Origin: Clostridia bacterium
GTDB lineage: Bacteria > Bacteroidota > Bacteroidia > Bacteroidales > 4484-276
Direction of reading: 5' to 3'
Length of the DNA: 64,000 nucleotides
NCBI GenBank assembly: GCA_009928785.1
Contig: SABY01000008.1
Location: forward strand, 1 to 64,000
The notes under the pieces are model-generated. The model did no database searches, was not told the origin of the DNA, and saw only the letters and a program-made list of their open reading frames with translations. Position numbers and translations under genes: made by a program. Numbering within the stretch: position 1 is the stretch's first letter; the number at the start of each line of letters is the position of its first letter. Shown here in pieces: positions 47,125 to 57,511 of the stretch.

Positions 47125-50100
47125 GAAAATAGTTGTATGATTTCACTCAACGGGGCTTTCTCTGTTTTTTCTTCGGGCTTGTATTGGTTTGCCAATGAAA
47201 TAAATTGCTTTATAATTTCATCGCCTATGTGTTGCTGCTTGCGATTCAGTCGGTTTATCAATCGCACCAACTTCAAATTTTCTTTGTTGATGTATGCGTT
47301 TTGTGAATGCAGAACCGAATTGCTCACTTTGTCAATTTCCGGAACTGCATAACCGTATTCCATCATTTTGTTTATTAAAAATGCTATGGCTGCCTGTTGC
47401 GGTTGGTTGTAACGCACCTGATGTTCTTCTTCCGAAAACTGGTAGCGCTGAATGAAATCCAAAATGTATGCTTCGGTTTCGGGTTTGCTTCTAAACTTGT
47501 CGGCAAAGCGTTCGTTCTGTTCGCTGGTTGCTTTAATAGACAGCAATCCTTCTGCGGTTGTAAAGAGTTCACCGATTTTGTCTTTGCTGAACGCAACAAA
47601 ATACCCCGCTTCGAAAGTTGCCTCTTCTCCTGCTGCCAGATGTGCCAAGTGAATATAATCATCTTCCTCTTTTCGCATTTGCACTTTTCCCCATTTGCCT
47701 TTCGGCAAATTTTTTATTTGCTCTTTGTATTCAGCGGTAAAAACTTCGTTGCGGTCGAATGCTCTGAGGTCGTCCATAAATAAATCTTCGGCTGCAAGCA
47801 ATTCAGAAGTTTCAAATATTTTTTGAAACGCTGCCAGGCGTTTCTTTTCATCGCGGCTGTAAAGGTCTTCGGTAAAATCCTGCGGTGTCGGGTCTTCATC
47901 CAATATGGATTGGTCGGTTCCAACTGTGTAACGTATCAAATCTATTTTGGCTTGCAGTTTCCTTACCAACTGCAGATAATTCTCCAACTGTTCTTCGGGC
48001 CTGAAATTGTAAATAAAAATTTCCTCATGAACTGTTCCCAAACGGTTTATCCTTCCGTTGCGCTGGATCATTCTTACAGGGTTCCAGTGCAAATCATAAT
48101 TCACAATCATTCCGCAATCCTGCAGGTTTTGTCCTTCCGAAAGTTTGTCGGTGGCAATCAAAAAATCAATTTCCTTTTCTCCGACCTTGAGTTGGTATTT
48201 TTTGGAAATGGGTGCAAAGCGTTTTGCAAAATCTTCAATCTCACCTTTTGAACCCAATGCAAATTCAATGTTCTTTCCTTTTACTAAATAGCTTGGAAGA
48301 TTTGCTTCCAAATATTTCAGCGTATCGGCAAAGTAGGTGAACACTAAAACTTTTCTGTCCTCATTCTGATTCAAGTGTTTTGCTAACTCCTGAATTTTAT
48401 CATCCTTCTTTAACAGCAACGCAAGTTGCTGTTTCAAAATGCTGACAACAGAAAGGTCTTTCTCGATGTCGGCTTTCAGTTGCTCCACATTGAAAACTCC
48501 TTCGTCTGCAATGATGGTTGTAAATTCTTCTTCTGTCTGCTCAAAACTTTCAATGTCAAAATCCAATTCATCTTCGTTTGAGTTCTGTTCGTTGTAAGCA
48601 TCAATGGCTTTGTTCAAAGCCGAAATATTTTTTACGGAAATTATCTTGCCGTATCTCTCCAACTTCTCCTGAAAGTCCTTCAACTTTCTTTCGTAACTAT
48701 CGATTGATTTATTGATTGAGAAAAGAGAAGATTCAAGCCGTTTTAAAAATACTGTTCTAAAAATGCCGTAGATACCAATCTGTCTGCTCAACTCGCGGTT
48801 ATCATCAGCGTTCAATTCTAATTCGCCTCTCTTCCTTCCGTAATAAGCATGGCGGTATATGTTGTAGCGGTAACACGGAAAACCCAGGCTCAATAATGCT
48901 GTGTAAATAATTTCAAGTGATGATTGAATTGGCTTTTCTCTTTCAGTGTAATGCTCAAACAAATCAAGCGGATGGGCTAAATATTCCAACTCTGCCAAAC
49001 TGCTTATCTCATAATTGAAAGCTCTTGTCAACGCTGCGTTTTGCTCTGCACTTTTCAGCAGTTGCGATTTGAATTGATTCGGAACCTGGTACTCCAAATT
49101 GTCGGGGTAAGATTTCGGAAACTTTTGCACTTTGCCGTTTATCTCCAAACCTTCGGGATATTCTTTTTCAATTCCCTGGCGTGTCCGTCTTACAATAAAG
49201 CGGTTGAGCAGAGGAGTAAGTTGTTCTTTGATTTGCTGATAATTTATAAATCCGCTTTCGCGAATTTGTTTTCGCATGTCGGTTTGCAAAAGTTCCAGCC
49301 TTTCTTTCAGCGTAAAATATTTTTGTCTGCCCCGGTCATAAAATTTGCCCAACTTAAAAATTTCGCCACCTGAACCCAACATGATTTGATTTGTCAAGTC
49401 AGCCAATTGATTATTGATTGGCGTTGCAGTGAGCATCAAAGTTTTTGCATTTTCGTTTTCCTGTCTCCATTTAATGAACACATCAAAACGTTGTCCGCCT
49501 GATGCTCTCAGGTTGTGGCTTTCGTCAAACACAAATAATCCAACCGGAATGGATTGTAAATTTTCACGCACATCTTTTATTCGTTCCGTATCTTGCAAAC
49601 TGTAAATCTCAGGAATGTGAATCACACGGAAATCGTCAAATGCTTTTCTCCATTGCGGAAGTAGTCCTGCTGGTGCAATCACCACTACTCTTTGATTCAT
49701 GTTGTGCTTGTAATACTCAATCACTTTTATTGCCGTGTAAGTTTTACCTAAGCCAACAGAATCAGAAAGCATGGCAACACCCTGGCGTTCCAATTTCTTT
49801 ATTAAACTGTTTGCGTTTTGAATTTGAAATTTCAGCAGTTGCGGTTTGCCCGATGCCGGGTCGTCGATGTCAACTTTGTTTTCTTTCTCGTCCATCAAGT
49901 CCTGTCCGTATATACGATACAAGGCATGAATATACATTTCGTAAGCGCTGAAACAAATGCCTCCGTGCTTGCTCAATGCAAGAATTTCCTCTTTGAAAGT
50001 TTTTGCCCAGTCCAGGCTATCGTTCCAAAGTTCTTCAAACCATGTTCGGTGCGATGGATGCTGCATTAAGTTTTTGCGGAGAAAATTTACAGTTGCGTTG

Positions 50101-50624
50101 TTGTCCTCAAACTGATTCAATTCAAGATTGCCAAACATTCCCTGCCTGGTGAAATTGGAACTGCCAATAATGCCAACGGCATTTTCTTCGTCCGTTCCAA
50201 AAATGTAACACTTAGCATGAAGGAAATTTTTCTGGTAAATTTTGATTTGAACCTTACCTGCATTGTTTTCATTTATGAATTTACCCAGCAGCTCGGCAAC
50301 TTTTTGAAACTCCTTTTTCAGTTGCAAGTCCTCCAGGTCTTTCTTCAAATACTTATGCGGAAAATCAGGGTCTTGTTGTGCAGGTTTCTTTACCTGGTAT
50401 GCTTTTACTGATGGTTCTTCACCAAGCAACAAGCGAAAAGAGCAATCATCTCTTTCTAGAAATTGAGAAAGTTCGGGAAGTATTTCAACCATTCCCGGCA
50501 AATCCCAATAACCAGTAGCCACTGAAATTTGAGAATAAGAATTGTCGGCGATCAACTCTTTCAGCACACTGCCAAGTTGGTATTCGTTGGAGGAATTGTC
50601 TATGAGTTTTATTCCCTTTTTCAT
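47121..50624 (-). CDS. SNF2-like helicase with N-terminal phospholipase D-type nuclease domain
   Basis: HAKCYIFGTDEENAVGIIGSSNFT PLD motif; DSVGLGKTYTAIK, VFDESHNLRA, MLTATPINN, RMIQRNGRINRLGT. Confidence 0.9.
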   Translation of the reverse strand: MKKGIKLIDNSSNEYQLGSVLKELIADNSYSQISVATGYWDLPGMVEILPELSQFLERDDCSFRLLLGEEPSVKAYQVKKPAQQDPDFPHKYLKKDLEDLQLKKEFQKVAELLGKFINENNAGKVQIKIYQKNFLHAKCYIFGTDEENAVGIIGSSNFTRQGMFGNLELNQFEDNNATVNFLRKNLMQHPSHRTWFEELWNDSLDWAKTFKEEILALSKHGGICFSAYEMYIHALYRIYGQDLMDEKENKVDIDDPASGKPQLLKFQIQNANSLIKKLERQGVAMLSDSVGLGKTYTAIKVIEYYKHNMNQRVVVIAPAGLLPQWRKAFDDFRVIHIPEIYSLQDTERIKDVRENLQSIPVGLFVFDESHNLRASGGQRFDVFIKWRQENENAKTLMLTATPINNQLADLTNQIMLGSGGEIFKLGKFYDRGRQKYFTLKERLELLQTDMRKQIRESGFINYQQIKEQLTPLLNRFIVRRTRQGIEKEYPEGLEINGKVQKFPKSYPDNLEYQVPNQFKSQLLKSAEQNAALTRAFNYEISSLAELEYLAHPLDLFEHYTEREKPIQSSLEIIYTALLSLGFPCYRYNIYRHAYYGRKRGELELNADDNRELSRQIGIYGIFRTVFLKRLESSLFSINKSIDSYERKLKDFQEKLERYGKIISVKNISALNKAIDAYNEQNSNEDELDFDIESFEQTEEEFTTIIADEGVFNVEQLKADIEKDLSVVSILKQQLALLLKKDDKIQELAKHLNQNEDRKVLVFTYFADTLKYLEANLPSYLVKGKNIEFALGSKGEIEDFAKRFAPISKKYQLKVGEKEIDFLIATDKLSEGQNLQDCGMIVNYDLHWNPVRMIQRNGRINRLGTVHEEIFIYNFRPEEQLENYLQLVRKLQAKIDLIRYTVGTDQSILDEDPTPQDFTEDLYSRDEKKRLAAFQKIFETSELLAAEDLFMDDLRAFDRNEVFTAEYKEQIKNLPKGKWGKVQMRKEEDDYIHLAHLAAGEEATFEAGYFVAFSKDKIGELFTTAEGLLSIKATSEQNERFADKFRSKPETEAYILDFIQRYQFSEEEHQVRYNQPQQAAIAFLINKMMEYGYAVPEIDKVSNSVLHSQNAYINKENLKLVRLINRLNRKQQHIGDEIIKQFISLANQYKPEEKTEKAPLSEIIQLFS

Positions 50625-50908
50625 TTTTTTAAATTTTTGTTGGCAATTTTCATTGCCTGATAAGCAATTGCAGGTTCTTCAACAATTGCTGATTCAATTT
50701 TGTCAGCCAGCCAAAGAGTTGATAGCTCCTCTTCGTTTGCATTTAGAAATTTGGCAATGTCGATAACCTGCTGCTTCGAGGCGTTTCGTTCGCCTCGTTC
50801 AATCTTACTTATCAAAGCAGTGTCCACTTCAAGCTGTGCAGCTACCTGTCGCAAGAGAAGGTTTTGCTTCTCTCTCAGTTCTCTGATTTTCTGTCCTAAA
50901 TGGCCCAC
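50621..50908 (-). CDS. XRE-family HTH regulator, overlaps helicase start
   Basis: IRELREKQNLLLRQVAAQLEVDTALISKIERGERNASKQQVIDIAKFL. Confidence 0.88.
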   Translation of the reverse strand: MGHLGQKIRELREKQNLLLRQVAAQLEVDTALISKIERGERNASKQQVIDIAKFLNANEEELSTLWLADKIESAIVEEPAIAYQAMKIANKNLKK

Positions 50909-50966
50909 CGTATTAGTATTTATTTTGGCTTGTCAAAATTTGTCAAATGTAAATGTTATTTCTGAA

Positions 50967-51125
50967 TTAACAATTTGGCTTTTCTGTTTTATTAACCTGT
51001 GTTGGTAGCGAAATTTTGGGATTGCTTGTGTCTGCTACATCAGTCATTCTTAATTTTCCATCGGCAGCCATCATTTTCAAACCGTGACAGTTCGTCACGG
51101 TTTCATTTCCTTCTTTTTTCAGCAT
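50967..51125 (-). pseudogene. C-terminal remnant of a DinD/BRO/antirepressor-like protein (tentative)
   Basis: Manual translation MLKKEGNETVTNCHGLKMMAADGKLRMTDVADTSNPKISLPTQVNKTEKPNC*. Confidence 0.35.
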
Positions 51126-51157
51126 TTCCTTTAGCTTCGGGCTGAGGTTTCAGGCTG

Positions 51158-51466
51158 TCACAAGCTGATTTTAAAGTCAGGAAGTTCAACCTGAAGTTTT
51201 ATCTTAGCCTGTAAAGCATTAAATACTCTCATTAATGTATCAATGGTAACGTTGCTTGCGTTATTTTCAATTCTTGAGATTTGGGCCTTTTGTACACCAA
51301 TAAGTTTCCCGAGTTCTTCTTGTGTTAATTTCCTGTCTTGCCGTGTCCGTTTTATAGCCTGCCCAATTAAATCCATCTGTAATTCAAATTCAAATCTATC
51401 CCGGTGGGGAGTACCAATTTTACCGATAAGTTTGTCCTGAACGTCGTCTAATGTATGTGTTTTCAT
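51158..51466 (-). CDS. HigA-like XRE antitoxin (orphan)
   Basis: LIGQAIKRTRQDRKLTQEELGKLIGVQKAQISRIENNASNVTIDTLMRVFNALQAKIKL; no adjacent HigB-sized ORF. Confidence 0.75.
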   Translation of the reverse strand: MKTHTLDDVQDKLIGKIGTPHRDRFEFELQMDLIGQAIKRTRQDRKLTQEELGKLIGVQKAQISRIENNASNVTIDTLMRVFNALQAKIKLQVELPDFKISL

Positions 51467-51848
51467 CTCTTTATCGTTTTAGTGATTTTTTGTATTCAAA
51501 ATGTTTTGGCCGTGCAAAGATAAACAAAATGTTTCATTATATAGAAACCGCTGTTAAACCAGATTATTTCGGTTTTGTGCTACGGTTTTTACCTTACCCG
51601 ATTCGTTGAACGAAATGTATGAATGCCAAATCGAAATTCTCAGAACGTTCTAAATGGTTTCAGACTTTAACAGTATTCCCGGTGTGGCTATGGCCTGGAG
51701 AAAAGCAATGCCGCCTAATAGTTGATCGAATAGTCTCCAGTTTAATGAATGAATATTTTGGATAGTTTTGCACTGTGGCAAATAGAATAAAATCCCGGAA
51801 GTCTGTAATTGTAAAATGCACACGTCAGGATGAAAAACCGATAATGTA

Positions 51849-52704
51849 ATGAATAATTTTAACGATCTGGTTTCGACCATACTGCAACTGCATCAACAAT
51901 TGCAGCAATCGGCTGTAAATGCAGTAAATCAAATGCTGACCACGCGAAATTGGCTGGTGGGCTATTATATTGTCGAATTTGAGCAAAACGGAAAGAATCG
52001 GGCCGAATATGGGAAATCGCTGTTAAAGTCAATTGCCGGAAAGTTAAATCATATCAAGGGCTTGGACGAAAGAAGCCTTCGCAGGTTCCGGCAGTTTTAC
52101 CTCTATTACCCTCAAATTATTGAGGCAATTCGGGGGACAGTGTCCCCCATTTTTGAGCAAGTTGAAATTCGGGGGACAGTGTCCCCCATATTTGAACAGT
52201 CTGAGAAAATGGCTCTGGTGGTTCCGCAATTGAAACCAGGGTTATTTATTCCGGGAAATAAAATCCTTCAACGGCTTTCGTATTCACACATAGAGCTACT
52301 TCTCGGAAGTAATGAACCGCTTAAGCGCACCTTTTATGAAATTGAGTGTATCAAAGGATCATGGAGTGTCAGGGAGCTAAAAAGGCAAATCAATAGCCTC
52401 TATTTTGAACGCAGTGGATTATCCAAAAATCCCGAATGTTTTAATTGATTTAAAAATTGGAGAGTTTGAACATGGTGATATCGGGCAACTGAATACTTAT
52501 TTGAACTTTTATAAAGATGGAATTTGTGAAACGGAAGATAAGCAACCCGTGGGTATTCTGTTGGTTGCCGAAAAAGACCAGGCTTTGGTGAAATATGCCA
52601 CTGCCGGTTAGGACAAATATCTGTTTGTGCAACAATACATGCTGAAACTACCGGATACGAAAATACTGAAACAGCACATAGAAAAAGAATTAAGACAGCT
52701 TTAA
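51849..52704 (+). pseudogene. YhcG/DUF1016 PDDEXK nuclease pseudogene (internal deletion, frameshift, stop)
   Basis: N-terminus NWLVGYYIVEFEQNGKNRAEYGKSLL...YERSGLSKN analogue joined out of frame to VLIDLKIGEFEHGDIGQLNTYLNFY...KYATAG*DKYLFVQQYMLKLPDTKILKQHIEKELRQL. Confidence 0.85.
52132..52187. repeat. Tandem duplication of a 39-bp unit containing the palindrome GGGGGACA-G-TGTCCCCC
   Basis: Palindromes at 52132-52148 and 52171-52187, encoding IRGTVSPIFEQ twice. Confidence 0.85.
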
Positions 52705-52717
52705 ACCCGGAAAAAGA

Positions 52718-54988
52718 ATGAAAAATATAAAAACGAAACGATCAACTATCCTGCTCATACTCGTACTGTTTTTTTCGGGTATGGCAGCAGCTCAAAACGA
52801 AATAACGCTTGAAGATTACAACCGCGCAATCGGGTACCTCCACAAAAATTATTACAACAAAAAAGCATTCAATCTGAATATCCGCGCCAATTGGTTTCAG
52901 GATAGTACGGGAATGTGGTATATCCATCAATCGCCGGATGAGAAGCAATACCTAAAAATAACCCTGCCCGGCCTGGCACAGTCAGCGCTGTTCGATCATC
53001 AGAAGCTGGCGCAGATTCTTTCGGATTCGCTGGGTGCTAAGGTTGATGCCAACGATCTTCCGATTAGCAAAATAGAATATAAGAGCGCCGATACATTGCT
53101 GATAACGGCCAGGGGAAAAACGTATCAGCTAAATACGCAAAATTATACCCTGGAGCTGCCGCCCGCCGAAGAGAAAACCAACGGAAATGAGCAGGCTTCT
53201 CCCGACAAAAAGTGGCTTGCTTTCGCAAAAGATTACAACCTGTATATAAAATCAAACGAAACCGGCGAACTGAAACAACTAAGCACTGCCGGACGGCAGG
53301 CATACGAATATGCTACCTGGTTTGAGTGGGACGATATTATAGAAGGCGAAAATGGCGAACGCCCTCCTCATTTTGGCGTTACCTGGGGCAAAGAGAGCAA
53401 GTGGCTGATGGCCAATATCTGCGATATGCGCTCGGCGCAAAAGATGTATTTGCTCGATTGGAGCATCGACACTTTGTACCGGCCAAAGCTGCTGTCGTAC
53501 TTCCGGGGTTCGCCCGGCGATACCGGCATGATTTATATGGAGCCGGTTTTTTTTAATATTGAAACAGGCAAGGAAATTAAAACGGGGCTGCCTCGGAGCA
53601 CCCACATCAACAGCATAGAAGTAACGTGGTCGAAAACCCCGGGCAAGGTTTACCTGGCACAGCAAAGCCGGGGATACAAAATCCAGAGCCTTTATAGTTT
53701 TGATTTGAATACCGAAAAGCTGGACCAACTTTATTCGGAAAGCAGCGAAACCAATATTGATAATTTTTATTATGAATTTGCCGAAAAGAGTGGCCTCCTA
53801 TTTTTCCTATCCGAAAAGAGCGGCTGGCGGCAGTTATACAGCCTTGATCTGAAAACCAAAGCGGAAAAACCGATCACCCACGGCGCATTCGTTATCAACA
53901 GCATTGAGCGGATAGATGAAAAACAGAGAAAAATCTATTTCACGGCTTCGGGCAGGGAGGCAGGTCGAAATCCCTATTATCAGCTTCTCTACAGCATTTC
54001 GTTTGGTGGTAAAGATTTAAAATTGCTGACCCCTGAAGACCGCAATCACCTGGTGAGCATGTCGCCGGATGGCAACTATTTCGTCGATAATTTTTCGACT
54101 GTAAATATTCCCACAACCACCGTTCTGAGGAGCGCCACCACAGGAGAAATCCTAACGATGTTAGGCAACGCTGACATCACCAAAATAAAAGAATGGACAC
54201 CTCCCGAAATATTTACCGCCACAGCGCGTGATGGCCTGACCACCCTATACGGAGCCATTTGGAAACCAACAAATTTCGACCCGGCAAAACGGTATCCGGT
54301 GCTCGAAAGCTCTTATACAGGCCCGCACACGCAAGTTTTTCCAACCAATTTTTCGCAGGCCTTCAGCTATCAATCTTATGCTGAGCTTGGATTTATCGTA
54401 GTGGTGGTGGATGGGCTTGGCTCTTCGGGGCGATCCAAAGCATTTCACGATTATTCCTACAAAAATCTGGGCGGAAATCTGGAAGACCATGTAATTGCCA
54501 TCAAACAATTAGGAAAGCAATACCGTTGGATCGACACCACCCGTGTGGGTATTTTTGGCCATTCGGCAGGTGGCTACGATGCGGCACACGCACTGCTGGC
54601 TTATCCCGATTTTTATAAAGTTGCCGTGGCAAGTTCGGGCGACCACGACCACCGGATGGAAAAAGCCTGGTGGCCCGAAATGTATATGGGCTGGCCGGTG
54701 GATTCTGCCTATCATTTGCAATCCAACATCACTATGGCGGGCAATCTGAAAGGCAAATTGTTGCTCGTCCATGGCGGCATCGACGAAAATGTAAATCCCT
54801 CCGCCACCTTCAAGTTCGGCGAAGCGCTCATCAAGGCCGACAAGCAATTTGATATGCTTATATTACCCGGCCAGCGCCACGGCTATACCGGCGCCGCGCA
54901 AAAATATTTCACCAAAGTACGCTGGAATTATTTTGTGAAAAACCTTCGGGGAGCTGAACCTATTTGGGATATTGGGTGGGAGGATTAA
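52718..54988 (+). CDS. Dipeptidyl peptidase IV-like S9 serine peptidase
   Basis: GIFGHSAGGYDAAHALL, LLLVHGGIDENVNPSATF, LPGQRHGY; signal peptide. Confidence 0.93.
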   Translation: MKNIKTKRSTILLILVLFFSGMAAAQNEITLEDYNRAIGYLHKNYYNKKAFNLNIRANWFQDSTGMWYIHQSPDEKQYLKITLPGLAQSALFDHQKLAQILSDSLGAKVDANDLPISKIEYKSADTLLITARGKTYQLNTQNYTLELPPAEEKTNGNEQASPDKKWLAFAKDYNLYIKSNETGELKQLSTAGRQAYEYATWFEWDDIIEGENGERPPHFGVTWGKESKWLMANICDMRSAQKMYLLDWSIDTLYRPKLLSYFRGSPGDTGMIYMEPVFFNIETGKEIKTGLPRSTHINSIEVTWSKTPGKVYLAQQSRGYKIQSLYSFDLNTEKLDQLYSESSETNIDNFYYEFAEKSGLLFFLSEKSGWRQLYSLDLKTKAEKPITHGAFVINSIERIDEKQRKIYFTASGREAGRNPYYQLLYSISFGGKDLKLLTPEDRNHLVSMSPDGNYFVDNFSTVNIPTTTVLRSATTGEILTMLGNADITKIKEWTPPEIFTATARDGLTTLYGAIWKPTNFDPAKRYPVLESSYTGPHTQVFPTNFSQAFSYQSYAELGFIVVVVDGLGSSGRSKAFHDYSYKNLGGNLEDHVIAIKQLGKQYRWIDTTRVGIFGHSAGGYDAAHALLAYPDFYKVAVASSGDHDHRMEKAWWPEMYMGWPVDSAYHLQSNITMAGNLKGKLLLVHGGIDENVNPSATFKFGEALIKADKQFDMLILPGQRHGYTGAAQKYFTKVRWNYFVKNLRGAEPIWDIGWED

Positions 54989-55083
54989 GCAAGCTATGCT
55001 TTTCCGGTGAAAGCCTTAAAGTTGTTAACAATTAACGCCTACGCTTGAAAGGCCAGTTTGCAAGTCGGGTAAAGTGGCAAGCA

Positions 55084-55153
55084 TGATTTCATCGGTATGG
55101 ATGAATTGGAGAACCATCTTGAAAAATCCATTCAGAAATAGGATGATTAAAAT
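55084..55153 (+). repeat. 70-bp direct duplicate of the antitoxin 3' end at 58335-58404
   Basis: TGATTTCATCGGTATGGATGAATTGGAGAACCATCTTGAAAAATCCATTCAGAAATAGGATGATTAAAAT identical in both places. Confidence 0.97.
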
Positions 55154-55160
55154 CCCCCTG

Positions 55161-56318
55161 TTATAAAGTTTCTAATGCCGTTTTCAGGCAGGCATCTTTT
55201 TCTATTTTAATGCCTTGCTTCATAAGTGAGGCTTCGATGGCTTTGAGCGTGGTAACCACTTCCGTGCGGCCTACCATACCCATGTGGCCTACTCTGAAGT
55301 ATTTTGTTTTTATTTCCGCCAACAATCCACCGGCCACCACAACGCCTTCATCCAAAATACCGACAATTACTGCCGCACCGTTGACGTTTTCCGGGAAGTA
55401 GGGTGCCGAAAGAGTGTTGGCCGCAACACTACTATTTATCGGAATCATATTTAGCCCCAGCGTTTTCAATCCTTCGCGAAAAGCATGTCCTACCTTGCGG
55501 TGCCGCGCTATACGTTGGTTCATTCCCTCTTTTAGTATAAGTTGCAAACTCTTTTCGAGCGCCAGGATGAGATTTACTGCTGGTGTTCCAAAATAGGAAG
55601 GCCTGCGCTGCATGTATGCTTCCATGATGGGCAGCCAATTTTCCCAATCTGCGTAGAAGTTTCCGACAGGTGTTGTGCGATTTTTCCAAGCCGACATAGC
55701 CTTTGGCGACACCACCAGCAAGGCCAACCCCGGAGGAACACCCACTGCTTTTTGCGAAGCCGTAAGCACCACATCTATACCCCAGGCCTCTTGTCGGATT
55801 TCTTCGCCAGCCACCGAGCACACCCCGTCAAGAATGGTGAGCACATTGTACTTTCTGCCCAGTGCCCCAAAGGGTTTCGGATCGTTAAGAACTGCCGTAG
55901 AAGTATCCACATGCGTGAATGTCATCAGCTTATATTTCTTTTGTTTCAAGGCGACTTCCACTTCCTCCATCGGAACAATGTCGCCAAGCGGAGCTGTGAG
56001 CAAGGTCACTTTTGCACCATATCTTTTTAGCAGGTTGGCAAATCGTTGTCCGAAATATCCGGTCGAAACCACCAGCGCATTATCATCAGGCTCAATAAGG
56101 TTGGCACCGGCAATATCCATTGCAAGGGTGCCGGTGCCTGCCACCACAAAGGGTTGACCCGAAGGACACATCCAAACCTGCTTCATCATGTCGAGGCTAT
56201 TACCAAAACTCTCGATAAAATCGGTGGCAACATGGCTGGGGGTGGGAATACTCATGGCTTCCATTACTTCCGGTTCAAATTCGATTGGTCCCGGAATCAT
56301 CAACAGTTTTCTTTCCAT
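55161..56318 (-). CDS. Class V aminotransferase, alanine/serine-glyoxylate aminotransferase-like
   Basis: MIPGPIEFEPEVMEAM, VAGTGTLAMD, DGVCSVAGEEIRQEAWGIDVVLTASQKAVGVPPGLALLVVS. Confidence 0.88.
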   Translation of the reverse strand: MERKLLMIPGPIEFEPEVMEAMSIPTPSHVATDFIESFGNSLDMMKQVWMCPSGQPFVVAGTGTLAMDIAGANLIEPDDNALVVSTGYFGQRFANLLKRYGAKVTLLTAPLGDIVPMEEVEVALKQKKYKLMTFTHVDTSTAVLNDPKPFGALGRKYNVLTILDGVCSVAGEEIRQEAWGIDVVLTASQKAVGVPPGLALLVVSPKAMSAWKNRTTPVGNFYADWENWLPIMEAYMQRRPSYFGTPAVNLILALEKSLQLILKEGMNQRIARHRKVGHAFREGLKTLGLNMIPINSSVAANTLSAPYFPENVNGAAVIVGILDEGVVVAGGLLAEIKTKYFRVGHMGMVGRTEVVTTLKAIEASLMKQGIKIEKDACLKTALETL

Positions 56319-56322
56319 TTTC

Positions 56323-57213
56323 TTAGGATTTGATTTTATAGTCGTCTAAAATTATTAATAATTCTGCTTTTGTTGCCGCATCAAGCGGGAGGATGGGTTT
56401 ACGCGCGGGACCACCATAAAGCCCGATATAATCCATGGCTTCCTTCAAAGCTGGTACGCCCCACTTTCGGGTAACGGCAGTATTTACAGGAATAATGTCA
56501 ATTTGCAACCTGCTTGCCTGAGCCATATCACCCTTCAGAAAAGCTTCGTGCATGGCAATGCATTGCGCAGGGGCAATATTAGCCGAAGCCAGAATGCCAC
56601 CACAAGCGCCCACACTCATCGCCGGAACAAGAAATCCTGCCGATCCGGCCAATAACTGAAAATCGGCTTTTGCCTGTTTTCTGATGGCTCCCATTTTGGC
56701 CACGTTGCCACCCGAATCTTTCATGCCGATAATATTCGGATGCTCCGACAGCAGGAGTATCGTATCAGCTTCCATATCCATCCCCGAATTGGCTGGCATA
56801 TTATAAATAATGACCGGAATAGTGGAAGCATCCGCCACAGCAAAATAATGCTGCTTCAGGGCTTCGGGTTTCATTTGTCCCTTAAAATAAAATGGATTTA
56901 AAACCAATGCGGCGTCAGCTCCCGCCTTTGCCGCTGCTTTGGTAAGCATAATGGTTTCGCGGGTTGACTGTCCGCCGGTGCCGGCAATCATCAGTTTACC
57001 CGAAGCAATGGCCTCTCGCCCCATTTCATATACTTGTATTTTTTCGGATTCCGACAAATGTACCAGCTCGCCATTGGAGCCTAAAACCAAAAAGCCACGC
57101 AGGCCGAAAGCACTCAGTTTTGTGATGTTGCTTCTCATCTTATCCAACGCCAGGTTTTCGTCGTTGTCGAAAGATGTGGGCAGTGGAGGAAAAATTCCGT
57201 TTAACTGTATCAT
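56323..57213 (-). CDS. Dihydrodipicolinate synthase family aldolase (4-hydroxy-2-oxoglutarate aldolase-like)
   Basis: GIFPPLPTSFDNDENL, VLGSNGELVHLSESEK, VIIYNMPANSGMDM, GMKDSGGN; ATG at 57213. Confidence 0.85.
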   Translation of the reverse strand: MIQLNGIFPPLPTSFDNDENLALDKMRSNITKLSAFGLRGFLVLGSNGELVHLSESEKIQVYEMGREAIASGKLMIAGTGGQSTRETIMLTKAAAKAGADAALVLNPFYFKGQMKPEALKQHYFAVADASTIPVIIYNMPANSGMDMEADTILLLSEHPNIIGMKDSGGNVAKMGAIRKQAKADFQLLAGSAGFLVPAMSVGACGGILASANIAPAQCIAMHEAFLKGDMAQASRLQIDIIPVNTAVTRKWGVPALKEAMDYIGLYGGPARKPILPLDAATKAELLIILDDYKIKS

Positions 57214-57511
57214 GTTGCTAAAATTTTCAGCAAAAGTAACTGCTAATACCACAGCATGAAAATGGATTCGTTGGAAATTGGATTTTTTAACCGTGGAAGT
57301 GAGCAATTAATTCGCTTAAAAGGCCTGTTTATCAAAATTTTTAAGGCAGGGATATTTAATATCAAATGCCTCACAATAGCCTTCTGTCTGTTTGAATGTT
57401 GTGAAACGGGATCAACAGTCTGATCCGGGCCGGCATGAGAAAAATTTTGTAATTACCACCAAACTTTTTATTTTTGTCAGACAAAATTTTTAAACCAAAA
57501 ACCAAAATTCA

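Noticed and set aside
32036-50908. One single DISARM or BREX system
   Set aside because: No DrmB/DrmC set, PglZ, BrxC or BrxL; the two operons look like independent modules separated by about 0.6 kb
51079-51103. AAACCGTGAC-AGTTC-GTCACGGTTT hairpin as operator or terminator
   Set aside because: Lies inside a coding remnant (EGNETVTNCHGLK) and has no U-tract; may be incidental to coding sequence
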